From the NCBI GenBank assembly GCA_029233925.1, contig JARGOX010000014.1:86529-150528 (forward strand): a stretch of DNA of 64,000 nt, in the 5' to 3' direction. The translations under genes and the position numbers were made by a program. The first letter of the stretch is position 1. Every line of letters begins with the position of its first letter. Source of the DNA: Rhizobiaceae bacterium (GTDB taxonomy: Bacteria > Pseudomonadota > Alphaproteobacteria > Rhizobiales > Rhizobiaceae). The notes under the pieces were generated by a model. The model did not search any database. It saw only the letters and a list, made by a program, of their open reading frames with translations, and was not told the DNA's origin. Positions 9,436 through 19,273 of the stretch are shown piece after piece.

Positions 9436-10986
9436 ATGTTTGAAAGCCTTCAAGATCGTCTGGGTTCCATTCTCAATGGACTGACCGGCCGTGGTTCGCT
9501 GTCTGAAAAAGATGTTTCGGCAGCCCTGCGTGAAGTCCGTCGTGCATTGCTGGAAGCCGACGTGGCGCTTGAGGTGGTGCGTGGATTTACCGACAGGGTT
9601 CGCGAAAAGGCCGTTGGTGCGGATGTTCTCAAATCCATCAAGCCTGGTCAGATGGTCGTCAAGATCGTCCATGATGAACTGATCGAAATGCTGGGTGAAG
9701 AGGGCGTCGCCATCGACCTCAATGCACCGGCACCCGTCGTCATCATGATGGTCGGTCTGCAGGGCTCGGGCAAGACGACAACGACCGGCAAGATTGCCCA
9801 CCGCATGACGGTGCGTGATCGCAAGAAGGTCCTGATGGCCTCGCTCGATACGCGTCGCCCTGCCGCACAGGAGCAGTTGCGCCAGTTGGGTGAACAGGCC
9901 TCGGTCGACACTTTGCCGATCATTGCCAGCCAGTCACCGGCCGAAATTGCGGTGCGCGCGGTGCAGGCGGCAAAGCTCGGTGGCCATGACATCGTCATTC
10001 TCGACACCGCCGGCCGGACCCATATCGACGAGCCGTTGATGGTCGAAATGGCTGATATCAAAGCCAGGGCCAAACCCCACGAGATTCTGCTGGTTGCCGA
10101 TGCGCTGACCGGTCAGGACGCGGTCAACCTGGCGCGCAGTTTCGACGAGCGTGTCGGTATTACCGGTCTGGTGCTGACCCGAATGGATGGCGATGGCCGC
10201 GGTGGCGCCGCCCTGTCGATGCGTGCCGTGACCGGCAAGCCGATCAAGCTGATCGGTACCGGCGAGAAAATGGATGCGCTTGAAGAATTTCATCCGCGTC
10301 GCATAGCCGATCGCATCCTTGGCATGGGTGACATCGTATCGCTGGTGGAAAAAGCCGCCGAAACGATCGACGCCGAAAAAGCCCAGGTCATGGCCGAGCG
10401 TATGAAGGCCGGGAAGTTCGATCTGAACGACCTTGGTGATCAATTGCGCCAGATGCAGAAAATGGGCGGCATGTCCGGCTTCATGGGCATGATGCCCGGC
10501 ATGGGCAAGATGAAAGATCAGGTGGCCGCTGCCGGACTAGATGATTCGGTCTTCAAGCGCCAGCTGGCGATCATTTCCTCGATGACGCGCAAGGAGCGCA
10601 GCAGTCCGGAATTGCTGAAACATTCGCGCAAGAAACGCATCGCTGCCGGTTCCGGAACAAGTTCTGCAGACATCAACAAATTGCTGAAAATGCACCGCCA
10701 GATGGCCGACATGATGAAGTCGATGGGCGGCAAGGGCAAAAAGGGCGGCATGTTTGGCAAAATGATGGGCGGCCTGGGCGCCAGCATGGGAATGGGCGGC
10801 ATGCCTGGTGGGCTTGACCCGTCGAAAATGGATCCGAAACAACTCGAGGCACTGCAAAAACAGGCTGAAGCTGCCGGTCTTGGCAAGGGCGGCGGCCTGC
10901 CGGGCCTCGGTGGCGGTTTGCCGGGTCTTGGTGGTGCAAAACTTCCAGGCCTTGGTGGCCTGCCCGGATTGCCGAGGAAAAAGTGA
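9436..10986 (+). CDS. ffh: Signal recognition particle protein Ffh
   Basis: GTPase that binds signal sequences and 4.5S RNA and delivers ribosomes to FtsY. The protein shows the N domain, the G domain with GLQGSGKTTTTGK (P-loop), DTRRPAAQEQL, LDTAGRTHID and TRMDGDGRGGAAL, then the methionine-rich M domain (roughly 295-430). The tail after about residue 465 consists of Gly-Leu-Pro repeats of the GGLPGLGG type. The start has AAGGAA seven bases upstream. It heads the ffh-aroQ-rpsP-rimM-trmD-rplS block. The 274-base upstream gap shows no convincing gene. Confidence 0.97.
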   Translation: MFESLQDRLGSILNGLTGRGSLSEKDVSAALREVRRALLEADVALEVVRGFTDRVREKAVGADVLKSIKPGQMVVKIVHDELIEMLGEEGVAIDLNAPAPVVIMMVGLQGSGKTTTTGKIAHRMTVRDRKKVLMASLDTRRPAAQEQLRQLGEQASVDTLPIIASQSPAEIAVRAVQAAKLGGHDIVILDTAGRTHIDEPLMVEMADIKARAKPHEILLVADALTGQDAVNLARSFDERVGITGLVLTRMDGDGRGGAALSMRAVTGKPIKLIGTGEKMDALEEFHPRRIADRILGMGDIVSLVEKAAETIDAEKAQVMAERMKAGKFDLNDLGDQLRQMQKMGGMSGFMGMMPGMGKMKDQVAAAGLDDSVFKRQLAIISSMTRKERSSPELLKHSRKKRIAAGSGTSSADINKLLKMHRQMADMMKSMGGKGKKGGMFGKMMGGLGASMGMGGMPGGLDPSKMDPKQLEALQKQAEAAGLGKGGGLPGLGGGLPGLGGAKLPGLGGLPGLPRKK

Positions 10987-11294
10987 CCGACATGACGAAC
11001 AATCCGATGGAAACCCTGCTGGACCTGCGCCGTTCGATCGACAATTTTGACGCCGCGCTGATTCACATTCTGGCTGAGCGGTTTCGCTGCACCCAGGCTG
11101 TTGGCAAACTCAAGGCCGAATTCGACATGCCGGCGGCTGATCCCGGACGGGAACAGCGGCAGGTGGAACGCCTGCGCAAACTGGCCGAAGAAGCCAGCCT
11201 TGATTCCGACTTTGCCGAGGCTTTTCTCAATTTCATCATCAAGGAAGTCATTCGCCATCACGAGGCGATCAAACACGAAGCGAAAGGCAGCTGA
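10983..11294 (+). CDS. Chorismate mutase, AroQ type
   Basis: Small all-helical enzyme converting chorismate to prephenate for Phe/Tyr synthesis. The 103 residues show the family pattern LLDLRRSIDNFDAALIHILAERF, then VGKLKAEF and FLNFIIKEVIRHHE. The GTG at 10983 overlaps the ffh stop (GTGA), which suggests coupling; an ATG three codons later is an alternative. The gene commonly sits between ffh and rpsP in rhizobia. Confidence 0.9.
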   Translation: MTDMTNNPMETLLDLRRSIDNFDAALIHILAERFRCTQAVGKLKAEFDMPAADPGREQRQVERLRKLAEEASLDSDFAEAFLNFIIKEVIRHHEAIKHEAKGS

Positions 11295-11385
11295 TTTTTC
11301 GCTTCACCGAAGAATTGAAGCTGCCAGGCAGTAGCTTTTGAACCCACTGCAAATTTAAACAAGCAAAACACCGAAGGAAATCAAA

Positions 11386-11778
11386 ATGGCTCTTAAAATT
11401 CGTCTGGCCCGTGGTGGCTCGAAAAAACGTCCCTATTACCACATCGTCATCGCCGATGTTCGCTCACCGCGCGACGGTCGTTTTATCGAACGCGTCGGCA
11501 AATGGAATCCGATGCTTCCCAAGGACGGCGCGCGCGTCGAACTGAATGAAGAGCGCATCAAGCACTGGATGGAACAGGGCGCATTGCCAACCGACCGTGT
11601 CCTGCGTTTCCTTGATGAAGCCGGCATTGCAAAACGCCCTGCGCGCAGCAACCCGAACAAGGCTCTGCCTGGCAAGAAGGCACAGGAACGCACAGCCGAA
11701 CAGGCAGCCAAGGAAGAAGCAGCGGCAGCAGAAGCTGCTGAAGCAGCGGCAGCACCTGCAGAAGCAGCGGCTGAATAG
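11386..11778 (+). CDS. rpsP: 30S ribosomal protein S16
   Basis: Start [21 protein letters not shown] and core [17 protein letters not shown] are typical of S16, which stabilises the 5' domain of 16S rRNA. The conserved core ends near residue 80, and the remaining 50 residues are a charged then Ala/Glu-rich extension common in alphaproteobacteria. AAGGAA lies six bases before the ATG. A hairpin terminator follows the gene. Confidence 0.98.
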   Translation: MALKIRLARGGSKKRPYYHIVIADVRSPRDGRFIERVGKWNPMLPKDGARVELNEERIKHWMEQGALPTDRVLRFLDEAGIAKRPARSNPNKALPGKKAQERTAEQAAKEEAAAAEAAEAAAAPAEAAAE

Positions 11779-11813
11779 CACCTGCCAGGGAGCGTCAGCT
11801 CCAGGTAAATTTG

Positions 11814-11844
11814 AGCGGGTGGCATTCAGGTGCTGCCCGCTTTT
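11814..11844 (+). terminator. Rho-independent terminator after rpsP
   Basis: Stem GCGGGTGGCA pairs with TGCTGCCCGC (ten pairs including two G-T) around the loop TTCAGG and is followed by TTTT. It lies 36 bases after the rpsP stop and about 95 bases before rimM, so it may reduce transcription of rimM-trmD relative to S16. Confidence 0.75.
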
Positions 11845-11939
11845 CATTATGATAGCGATTTGAAAAATCTACGTGGCCTGTTTTAGGCAGGAAAAGCGCA
11901 AGACAACACGCGAGCCTGTCAGTTGGCTCCAATCACTCG

Positions 11940-12527
11940 ATGGCGGTTCCTATGGCGAAACCTGAAAATCTGGTTCTGATGGCAATCATCGGCGGACCGC
12001 ACGGCATTCGCGGCGAGGTGCGCGCCAAGCCCTATGGCGATGAACCCCTGAAACTGGGCAATTACGGCCCTCTTGTCGATGACAAGGGCAGAACCTTCAA
12101 GGTGCTTGCCGTGCGTCCGGCCAAGAATGTGGTGGTCATGCGGCTGGAGGGCGTTTCGACCCGCGAGGCAGCGGAGGCGCTGAATGGCGTTTCCCTTTTC
12201 ATCGACCGGGCGCAATTGCCCGACGATCTGCTGGATGAAGACGAGTTTTTTCAGACCGATCTCGTCGGACTTGCAGTGCATGATGCTGAGGGTTCGGATT
12301 ATGGAAAGGTGCTGGCCGTCCATAATTTCGGCGCCGGTGACATTCTTGAAATCGCGCAGCCAGGCAAAGCGTCTGTGATGATCCCGTTTTCCGACGCGGC
12401 GGTGCCGGAAGTGGACATGGATGCACGCACCGTTCTGGTGGAGCCGATTGCCGCCGGTCTGATCGATGTGGATGATGAAGAGGTTTCAGGCGGGGATGAG
12501 GGATCTGACGGGGATGAGGGCCGATGA
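11940..12527 (+). CDS. rimM: Ribosome maturation factor RimM
   Basis: Binds S19 and helps mature the 30S head. The 195 residues contain the N-terminal RimM motif [19 protein letters not shown], and a PRC-barrel half with [12 protein letters not shown] and GDILEI. The end is an acidic tail of Asp, Glu and Gly. Two ATGs (11940 and 11952) are possible and neither has a clear Shine-Dalgarno. The stop overlaps the trmD start (ATGA). Confidence 0.95.
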   Translation: MAVPMAKPENLVLMAIIGGPHGIRGEVRAKPYGDEPLKLGNYGPLVDDKGRTFKVLAVRPAKNVVVMRLEGVSTREAAEALNGVSLFIDRAQLPDDLLDEDEFFQTDLVGLAVHDAEGSDYGKVLAVHNFGAGDILEIAQPGKASVMIPFSDAAVPEVDMDARTVLVEPIAAGLIDVDDEEVSGGDEGSDGDEGR

Positions 12528-13222
12528 GCTTTCGCGCCAGCGTCCTGACGCTCTATCCGCAGATGTTTCCCGGCCATCTGGAGCAATCTCTGTCAGGCAG
12601 GGCTCTGGAGCGCGGCGACTGGTCTCTGGAAGCCGTACAGATCCGCGATTTTGCCCACGACCGTCACAGCAGCGTGGATGACACGCCTGCCGGGGGCGGG
12701 GCGGGAATGGTGCTGAAGGCGGATGTTCTTGCCAAGGCCATTGATCACGTCAGTCCGCCCGGTGACAATCGGCCCCGATTGCTGCTCAGTCCGCGCGGCA
12801 AACCATTGACGCAGGCGAAGGTCCGCTCCTTGGCTGAAGGCGAAGGGGTCGTTCTGGTTTGCGGTCGCTTTGAAGGCGTGGACCAAAGGGCGATAGAGGG
12901 CCGGGCACTGGAGGAAGTGTCGATTGGTGACTACATCCTGTCGGGCGGCGAGCCGGCGGCCCTGGTCCTGCTGGATGCTGTCATACGGCTGTTGCCCGGT
13001 GTCATGGGCAATGATCAATCGGGTCTCAGCGAGAGTTTCGAGGATGGATTGCTGGAATATCCCCATTATACGCGGCCGCAAATCTGGGAAGACAGAGCAA
13101 TTCCCGAGGTTCTTCTTTCGGGCAATCACAAGAAGATTGACGCCTGGCGACGTGCTGAATCGGAAAAATTGACGGCAGAACGACGTCCGGACCTTGTTTC
13201 GGGCAAAAAAACGCAGCTTTGA
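12524..13222 (+). CDS. trmD: tRNA (guanine-N1-)-methyltransferase TrmD
   Basis: SPOUT enzyme that methylates G37 of tRNAs to prevent frameshifting. The 232 residues show [28 protein letters not shown] and [20 protein letters not shown], the trefoil-knot SAM site, and then YTRPQIW. It is translationally coupled to rimM by a 4-base overlap, and rplS follows after 171 bases. Confidence 0.97.
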   Translation: MSFRASVLTLYPQMFPGHLEQSLSGRALERGDWSLEAVQIRDFAHDRHSSVDDTPAGGGAGMVLKADVLAKAIDHVSPPGDNRPRLLLSPRGKPLTQAKVRSLAEGEGVVLVCGRFEGVDQRAIEGRALEEVSIGDYILSGGEPAALVLLDAVIRLLPGVMGNDQSGLSESFEDGLLEYPHYTRPQIWEDRAIPEVLLSGNHKKIDAWRRAESEKLTAERRPDLVSGKKTQL

Positions 13223-13393
13223 TGATGACATTCGCGCGCGGGTGGTGTATCTGCCCGACCAATCGGAAAAATCCGATACCACCAAGCAAAGAATGGTGAA
13301 TACGCTCCTGCCGAAATGGCAATCCCCCGAGGCAATGACCAAAGGGCATGTTGAGCGCTCTGACCGTTTTAGAAGAATGAAAGGTAATGGACC

Positions 13394-13924
13394 ATGGATA
13401 TCATCCGTGAACTTGAGGCTGAGCAGGCCGCAAAAATAGCTGAAAACCGCAAAATGCCGGAATTCTCTCCTGGCGACACTGTCCGAGTGCTGGTCCGCGT
13501 GACTGAAGGCACCCGTACCCGTGTGCAGGCCTATGAGGGTGTTTGTATTGCCCGTTCCGGTGGCGGTCTGAATGAAAATTTCACTGTCCGCAAGATCTCC
13601 TACGGTGAAGGTGTGGAACGCGTGTTCCCGTTCTACTCACCGATGGTTGAAGGTGTTGAGGTCGTTCGTCGTGGTAAGGTTCGGCGCGCCAAGCTCTATT
13701 ATTTGCGCGAACGTCGCGGCAAGTCTGCCCGTATCGTGGAAAACACCAATGTGCGTACGCGCAAGCTGAATGACGAAGAGCGTCAGGCTTTCGCTGCCGA
13801 GAAGGCGCGCGTTGAAGCTGAAAAAGTTGCAGCTGCCAAGGCGCTGGCCGCCGAAAAGGCTGCTGCAGCTGAGGCCGCCGCTGCTGAAGCTGCTGCTGCC
13901 ACAGCGGAAACCGCCAGCGAATAA
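13394..13924 (+). CDS. rplS: 50S ribosomal protein L19
   Basis: L19 sits at the 30S-50S interface. The core runs from [11 protein letters not shown] through [25 protein letters not shown] and [22 protein letters not shown], ending near residue 122. The last 50 residues are an unusual Ala/Glu/Lys-rich helix-prone tail, analogous to that on S16 in the same block. AAAGG precedes the ATG. A strong terminator follows. Confidence 0.98.
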   Translation: MDIIRELEAEQAAKIAENRKMPEFSPGDTVRVLVRVTEGTRTRVQAYEGVCIARSGGGLNENFTVRKISYGEGVERVFPFYSPMVEGVEVVRRGKVRRAKLYYLRERRGKSARIVENTNVRTRKLNDEERQAFAAEKARVEAEKVAAAKALAAEKAAAAEAAAAEAAAATAETASE

Positions 13925-13954
13925 ATTCTGCCCTTCAGGCAGACCCTGGATAAC

Positions 13955-13986
13955 AAGCGCGCGCTTTCCGGAGTGCGCGCTTTTTT
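13955..13986 (+). terminator. Rho-independent terminator after rplS
   Basis: AAGCGCGC pairs with GCGCGCTT, extended inward by four further pairs (two of them G-T) around a TCCG loop, then six T. It closes the ribosomal block before the ABC transporter genes. Confidence 0.88.
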
Positions 13987-14150
13987 GTGCGCTTTTACAA
14001 GAAGCCGTGATTTGCTCTCCCGGTCTTGTCTTGCACGCTTCGTTTGTGACATTGTTTGCCTATACTGGGCGGAACCAGTCGGAGCACCGAACGGCTGATC
14101 CGTTGCGGGCCGTTCTGGATAGCGCTCATTCAATCATCAGGGAGTTTTTC

Positions 14151-14948
14151 ATGTCATTGTTGAAATCTGTCATTGCCGCAGCCTTGGCTGCCGCGTTTAC
14201 ACCGATTGTCGCCTTTGCAGCGGATCTTCCGGATCTGGGCGGCAAAAATGTCGTCATTGTCACGGAAAATGCCTATCCGCCGCTGCAGTTCATAGATCCC
14301 AAGACCGGCGAGCAGATCGGCTGGGAATACGATGCGATGGACGAAATTGCCAAACGGCTCAACATGAAGGTCGAGTTCCGCAACAGCAGCTGGGATGTGA
14401 TGATCCAGGCCGTGTCCGACGGCCAATATGATCTCGGCATGACCGGCATTACCATCAAGGAAGACCGCAAGGAAAAGGTCGATTTTTCCGATCCCTATAT
14501 GCGCTCTGAAATGTTCATGCTGGTGCGCGGTGATGAAGAGCGCTTCAACGATGCAGCGGGCTTTGCCGCGCTTGAAGACGGTCTTGTCGGCGCCCAGGCG
14601 GGCACCACACCCTTTTTTGTGGCCGTTTACGATGTGCTGGACGGTGATGAGCAGAATGCCCGCATCAAGCTGTTCGAGACCTTCGGCGCTCAGGTGCAGG
14701 CATTGTATACCGGTGATGTCGATCTGGTGTTGACGGACGGGACTGCCGGACAGGGCTACGTCAAGAGCTCCGATGGGGCTCTCAAGCTTGTCGGGGAGCC
14801 AATGGGCACAGAGGATTTCGGGTTCATTTTTCCAAAGGGTTCCGACCTGATTGCACCGATCAACGCTGCCATTGCCGAGATGAAAGCGGATGGCACCATT
14901 GATGCATTGAACACCAAATGGTTCCTGGACTACGAGTTGGGCCAATAG
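14151..14948 (+). CDS. Amino-acid ABC transporter, periplasmic binding protein
   Basis: The start at 14151 gives a clean Sec signal peptide ([20 protein letters not shown] then AFA, cleavage before ADLPD) and has AGGGAG upstream. The mature part has the family-3 solute-binding pattern: [43 protein letters not shown], and a C-terminal [22 protein letters not shown]. It should capture a polar or basic amino acid in the periplasm. The permease gene follows after 54 bases. No ATPase gene is adjacent. Confidence 0.92.
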   Translation: MSLLKSVIAAALAAAFTPIVAFAADLPDLGGKNVVIVTENAYPPLQFIDPKTGEQIGWEYDAMDEIAKRLNMKVEFRNSSWDVMIQAVSDGQYDLGMTGITIKEDRKEKVDFSDPYMRSEMFMLVRGDEERFNDAAGFAALEDGLVGAQAGTTPFFVAVYDVLDGDEQNARIKLFETFGAQVQALYTGDVDLVLTDGTAGQGYVKSSDGALKLVGEPMGTEDFGFIFPKGSDLIAPINAAIAEMKADGTIDALNTKWFLDYELGQ

Positions 14949-15002
14949 TCTCCATAATCTGACGCGGGTGGAGTATCTCCACCCGTCCATTGATCGGTAA
15001 AC

Positions 15003-15827
15003 ATGGCGCACAGCAGGCCTTCCAGCGACCGGGACTTCCCCTATTGGCTTGTCGCGGCCGCAGCGATTGCAATGATCGTTGCAGTGCTCATTGCCACAAA
15101 TGACCTCTATCTGCAGGTCCTGTCCATAGTATCAAAGGGCGTCTGGATCACGGTTTTCGTGACGCTGGTCGGCTTTGCCTTTGCAACCCTCATCGGCCTG
15201 GTCCTTGCCCTCATGGGGCTTTCCCGCTCGCTGGTTCTGCGGCAGGTCTCGCGATTCTATGTGGAGATCATTCGCGGTGTGCCGATCCTGGTGCTGCTTT
15301 TCTATATCGCCTTTGTCGGCGCACCGGGCTTTGTACTGGCCTGGAACTGGTTGACGCTCCCCTTGCAGGAAGCCGGGTTGGTTGATGCCCTCAGGGTGCG
15401 GGACATCTCGTTGATGTGGCGCGCCATCATTTCTTTGACGATCGGCTATTCGGCATTTATCGCAGAGGTGTTTCGTGCCGGCATTCTCTCGGTCGACGAG
15501 GGTCAGATCGAAGCGGCCGAAGCACTGGGCCTGTCGCGTTTCCAGCGCTTCAGATTCATCGTCATGCCGCAGGCGCTGCGAACGATCCTGCCACCGCTGG
15601 GCAATGATTTTGTCGCCATGGTCAAGGATTCCTCGCTGGTATCCGTCCTTGGTGTGGCGGATCTGACCCAGATGGGCAAGGTCTATGCGTCCGGTTCTTT
15701 CCGCTTCTTTGAAACCTATTCAATCGTTGCCTATATATATCTTCTGTTGACGGTGGGTCTGTCGCTGGCGCTGCGGGCCTTTGAGCGGCGGTTGCGCAAG
15801 GCTGGCAACAATGGTGCACACGGTTGA
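15003..15827 (+). CDS. Amino-acid ABC transporter permease (HisM/GlnP type)
   Basis: The 274-residue inner-membrane protein has an N-terminal anchor at about 14-32, several further hydrophobic segments, and the permease EAA loop EAAEALGLSRFQRFRFIVMP near residues 175-195, which contacts the ATPase. The binding protein gene lies just upstream. Neither a second permease nor an ATP-binding gene is present before leuC, so this system must borrow an ATPase or be encoded in two places. A homodimeric permease is likely. Confidence 0.92.
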   Translation: MAHSRPSSDRDFPYWLVAAAAIAMIVAVLIATNDLYLQVLSIVSKGVWITVFVTLVGFAFATLIGLVLALMGLSRSLVLRQVSRFYVEIIRGVPILVLLFYIAFVGAPGFVLAWNWLTLPLQEAGLVDALRVRDISLMWRAIISLTIGYSAFIAEVFRAGILSVDEGQIEAAEALGLSRFQRFRFIVMPQALRTILPPLGNDFVAMVKDSSLVSVLGVADLTQMGKVYASGSFRFFETYSIVAYIYLLLTVGLSLALRAFERRLRKAGNNGAHG

Positions 15828-16101
15828 TTGCCGTGGCGCAAAAAGCTTGATAAGAACGGTTCCAATGACGAACACTATGATCAGCACCCGTTTCTGCCCC
15901 CGCGTCAGCGGTGGCACCAGCACGTTGGATCGCTCCGCGCGCCGCACGCCCATGGTCTTTCTGCTTGTGCATGACCACAAGCGGCTGCCGGGGCGCTTTT
16001 TTGCGCGATTGCGCCATTCCGACGGCTTTCTTTGAGATTTGCGGTACGCGAACTGCCCGTCACACATTCCTTCCTGACCCCTTTGCATTTGGATGAAATC
16101 C

Positions 16102-17511
16102 ATGACTGAACCAAGAACGCTGTATGATAAAATATGGGACGAACATGTTGTCAACGAGCAGGAGGACGGCACCTGCCTGCTCTATATCGACCGCCATCTC
16201 GTCCACGAGGTGACAAGCCCGCAAGCCTTTGAAGGTTTGCGCCTGACCGGGCGCGGCGTACGCCACCCCAAAAGGACTTTGGCCGTTGTGGATCACAATG
16301 TGCCAACGACACCGGACCGCAAGATCGGCATCAAGAACGAGGAAAGCCGCATTCAGGTTGAGGCGCTCGCCACGAATGCAGCCGAATTCGGTGTGGAATA
16401 TTTCAATGAGGCCGATATTCGCCAGGGTATCGTTCATATTGTTGGACCGGAGCAGGGCTTTACCCTGCCGGGCACAACGATCGTGTGCGGCGACAGCCAC
16501 ACATCCACCCATGGTGCCTTCGGCGCGCTGGCCCACGGAATCGGAACGTCCGAGGTGGAACATGTTCTGGCCACCCAGACGCTGATTCAGAAAAAAGCCA
16601 AGAACATGCTTGTGCGTGTCGACAATTCTCTTCCCGAAGGTGTCACGGCCAAGGATATCATCCTGGCGATCATCGGTGAAATAGGCACGGCCGGAGGGAC
16701 GGGCCATGTGATCGAATTTGCCGGTCAGGCGATTCGCGAACTTTCCATGGAGGGCCGCATGACGGTCTGCAACATGACCATTGAAGGCGGCGCGCGGGCC
16801 GGCCTGATCGCTCCTGACGAAAAAGCCCTGGCTTATCTCAAAGGCCGCCCGATGGCGCCAAAGGGTGAGCATTGGGACAAGGCTGTTGAACATTGGAAAA
16901 CCCTGTTTTCTGATGAGGGCGCCCATTTTGACAAGGTGATCGTGCTTGATGCGCAGAACCTGCCACCCATCGTTTCATGGGGTTCATCGCCGGAAGATGT
17001 GATTGCGGTGACCGGTGAGGTGCCTGATCCGGCAAAGATCACTGACGAAGCCAAGCGCACATCAAAGCAGCGCGCTCTTGACTATATGGGCCTGAAAGCC
17101 GGTACAAAAATCACCGACATCACGATTGACCGTGTGTTTATCGGATCCTGCACCAATGGCCGCATAGAGGACTTGCGCGCGGCGGCAAAGGTTCTTGAAG
17201 GGCGCACGGTGCATGATGGTATTGAAGCAATGGTGGTTCCAGGGTCGGGGCTCGTCAAGGCGCAGGCGGAAGAAGAAGGTCTCGACAAGATCTTTCTGGA
17301 TGCCGGTTTTGAATGGCGCGAGCCGGGCTGTTCCATGTGTCTTGCCATGAATGATGACCGTTTGCGGCCAGGAGAGCGATGCGCATCGACCTCCAACCGC
17401 AATTTCGAGGGACGCCAGGGGTTCAAGGGCAGAACACATCTGGTTTCACCGGCGATGGCGGCGGCAGCGGCCGTTGCCGGGCATTTCGTTGACATTCGAG
17501 AATGGAAATAG
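16102..17511 (+). CDS. leuC: 3-isopropylmalate dehydratase, large subunit
   Basis: Aconitase-family enzyme of leucine synthesis, acting with LeuD (not in the window). The 469-residue form begins [17 protein letters not shown]. Motifs are [35 protein letters not shown] and [10 protein letters not shown], giving the three Fe-S ligand cysteines. The ATG at 16102 has GGA nine bases upstream and matches the usual family start; an ATG at 16093 would add three residues. It is separate from leuB and leuD, as usual in rhizobia. Confidence 0.96.
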   Translation: MTEPRTLYDKIWDEHVVNEQEDGTCLLYIDRHLVHEVTSPQAFEGLRLTGRGVRHPKRTLAVVDHNVPTTPDRKIGIKNEESRIQVEALATNAAEFGVEYFNEADIRQGIVHIVGPEQGFTLPGTTIVCGDSHTSTHGAFGALAHGIGTSEVEHVLATQTLIQKKAKNMLVRVDNSLPEGVTAKDIILAIIGEIGTAGGTGHVIEFAGQAIRELSMEGRMTVCNMTIEGGARAGLIAPDEKALAYLKGRPMAPKGEHWDKAVEHWKTLFSDEGAHFDKVIVLDAQNLPPIVSWGSSPEDVIAVTGEVPDPAKITDEAKRTSKQRALDYMGLKAGTKITDITIDRVFIGSCTNGRIEDLRAAAKVLEGRTVHDGIEAMVVPGSGLVKAQAEEEGLDKIFLDAGFEWREPGCSMCLAMNDDRLRPGERCASTSNRNFEGRQGFKGRTHLVSPAMAAAAAVAGHFVDIREWK

Positions 17512-17536
17512 CGCTCTCACGGGCGAATAATATATT

Positions 17537-17614
17537 GCCGGAAACATCGTTGTCCTGCGTGCCGACTTGGAAAAATTCACGTCTGAAAGGCACGCAGGCC
17601 GCGATGTTTACGGC
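17537..17614. repeat. Long imperfect inverted repeat after leuC
   Basis: Arms GCCG, AAACATCG and CCTGCGTGCC are mirrored by GGCACGCAGG, CGATGTTT and CGGC, giving 22 pairs broken by two small internal loops around a 25-base central loop. It lies 25 bases after the leuC stop and about 50 bases before the diguanylate cyclase start. No T-tract follows, so it is not a standard terminator. It may be an RNA structure or a mobile-repeat relic. Confidence 0.85.
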
Positions 17615-17665
17615 TAATTAGTTCCTTGCCTGTAGTATTTGTCTCATGATGTTCGGGGGAACAAC

Positions 17666-18868
17666 GTGGGACAAACTTATATTCACGCCGTCAATATAGC
17701 GTTGTCGATTGCGATCGTATGTGCGCTTGCGGCGATTTATCGTTATGACCGCAATGGCAAGCCCGCTCTTTGGTGGATGCTGAGTTTCATTGCCGTTCTG
17801 TTCATGGGTGTCGGAGCCGTCGTGCTTCCCTATCTGGTTTCGGAAGAAACGACACGCTTTGTCCTGTTTGTCTTCAATATTCTTGCCATATGCTGCCTGA
17901 ATATCGGCATCGCCTGGCATACCGGAACCGCCGTTCCCTGGCGGCTCATGGAGACTATTCTGGCGACAGCCTTTGTTGTTACCTTCCTGACCGGGCTGTT
18001 TTTTCCGCAACACATGATATCGGCAACTGTTGTTGCGCTGTCCCTTGCCTCTGCTCAATGTGTCGGGCTTTACATTCTGCTGCGCATGCCTTCAGAGGAT
18101 AGAGATGGGGTTTTTGCCCTCTTTCTCGCCGTGGGCATTGTAAACTACATGTCGGCACCGCTGCTCGAACTCTTGCTGAATGAAGGGGTTGGCAGTCTGC
18201 ACAATGGAGCGGCGATCATTATTGATGTAAACAACTCGGTTGTGATGATCGGTTTGGCATTCTTTCTGCTGTTCAGCCTTTCCCATCGCCTTCTGTTTGA
18301 TTTGAAGGGGCAGTCCGAAACCGATAGTCTCTCCGGGTTGCTGAACAGGCATGGCTTTCATTCAGCCGTTGAAAAATACATGGACCAATCGGAAAGCACG
18401 GTGACCGCATCGCTGATCATTTGTGACCTTGATCGGTTCAAGTCGATCAATGATGAATATGGGCATTATGTTGGCGATCGGGTTATCGCAGCCTTTGGGC
18501 GCCTGCTGCGTGCCGGTGCAAGGGAGGGTGATCTGTGCGGCCGTGTCGGCGGCGAGGAGTTTTGCATCTATCTGCACAATTCAGACATCCGGACGGCCCG
18601 GCTGTTTGCAGAATGGCTGCGGGAAGCCTTCTCATCCATCAGTTATTCCGAACTGGACGAGGATATCCGATTCACCGCCAGTTTCGGTGTTGCCCAGATC
18701 TCGCACTGCGAAAATATAGAGGATGCCTTCAGACGCGCTGACAAGGCCCTCTATGTTGCCAAGGATGATGGGCGAAACTGTGTGCGTTCCTGTAATGGAG
18801 TCGGCAAACCGGCTGGACGGGCGGAAATCAGATTTGAGGTGCGTCCAGAGCGGACCTGCAAGACTTGA
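17666..18868 (+). CDS. Membrane-bound diguanylate cyclase (GGDEF)
   Basis: The N-terminal half has about seven hydrophobic segments (residues 5-220), a putative membrane sensor. The C-terminal GGDEF domain starts at DSLSGLLNRHGF and has an intact active site GGEEF (residues 295-299) and an RxxD product-inhibition site (REGD, 286-289). It should make cyclic di-GMP at the inner membrane. I chose the GTG at 17666 because GGGGGA lies just upstream; a TTG at 17639 is possible. No effector or phosphodiesterase gene is adjacent. Confidence 0.9.
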   Translation: MGQTYIHAVNIALSIAIVCALAAIYRYDRNGKPALWWMLSFIAVLFMGVGAVVLPYLVSEETTRFVLFVFNILAICCLNIGIAWHTGTAVPWRLMETILATAFVVTFLTGLFFPQHMISATVVALSLASAQCVGLYILLRMPSEDRDGVFALFLAVGIVNYMSAPLLELLLNEGVGSLHNGAAIIIDVNNSVVMIGLAFFLLFSLSHRLLFDLKGQSETDSLSGLLNRHGFHSAVEKYMDQSESTVTASLIICDLDRFKSINDEYGHYVGDRVIAAFGRLLRAGAREGDLCGRVGGEEFCIYLHNSDIRTARLFAEWLREAFSSISYSELDEDIRFTASFGVAQISHCENIEDAFRRADKALYVAKDDGRNCVRSCNGVGKPAGRAEIRFEVRPERTCKT

Positions 18869-18871
18869 AAC

Positions 18872-19273
18872 TCAGGGCCTAATAATGCAGATATCTGTGT
18901 TTTCGTCGCATTCCATGGTGGGTTGGGCATCACCCACATCGATTATTTTTGCGCCAGGGTGCGGCTTTGTATTTCCCGGAATTGTCGGCTCATCTCCGTC
19001 AATGGAAAAATAGATACCATTGCCCTTGAATCGCTTTGCGGCGATATTCCCGGAAAAGGTTCCAAGACCCCGGACACGGGTCGTTCCACTGCCTCCCGCA
19101 TAGGTTCCGGCTCCTGTTCTGGTCGGCAGGTTTTTATCAGACACAAGCACCAGATGATCGGTCTGAATGTATTGTGAATCCGCAGCGACCAGTTGATCTG
19201 TCGGCAACATGGCCAGAAATACAATTGCAAGGAATACAATTGCGGAGGGAAGTGCTGCTGATATATGGGTCAT
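18872..19273 (-). CDS. Small secreted protein of unknown function
   Basis: From the ATG at 19273 the product is 133 residues with a signal peptide (MTHISAALPSAIVFLAIVFL followed by AMLPTDQLVAA). The mature part has Gly/Thr-rich GAGTYAGGSGTTRVRGLGTFSG and ends CDENTDICIIRP with two cysteines. I recognise no family. ATGs at 19288 and 19309 would lengthen the N-terminus. It converges on the diguanylate cyclase gene with three bases between the stops. Confidence 0.65.
   Translation of the reverse strand: MTHISAALPSAIVFLAIVFLAMLPTDQLVAADSQYIQTDHLVLVSDKNLPTRTGAGTYAGGSGTTRVRGLGTFSGNIAAKRFKGNGIYFSIDGDEPTIPGNTKPHPGAKIIDVGDAQPTMECDENTDICIIRP

Noticed and set aside
13770-14150. Extended N-terminus for the amino-acid-binding protein reaching back into rplS
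   Set aside because: The frame is open but crosses the rplS terminator, and the real start at 14151 has a ribosome-binding site and a signal peptide.
15828-16101. Possible short genes in the gap before leuC, including a minus-strand frame with one hydrophobic segment starting near 15953
   Set aside because: The frame overlaps the permease end, has no good ribosome-binding site and shows no family similarity. A promoter region for leuC is the simpler reading.
17537-17614. Reading the long inverted repeat after leuC as a standard terminator
   Set aside because: No run of T follows the 3' arm, and the stem is far longer than needed; it is listed as a repeat instead.
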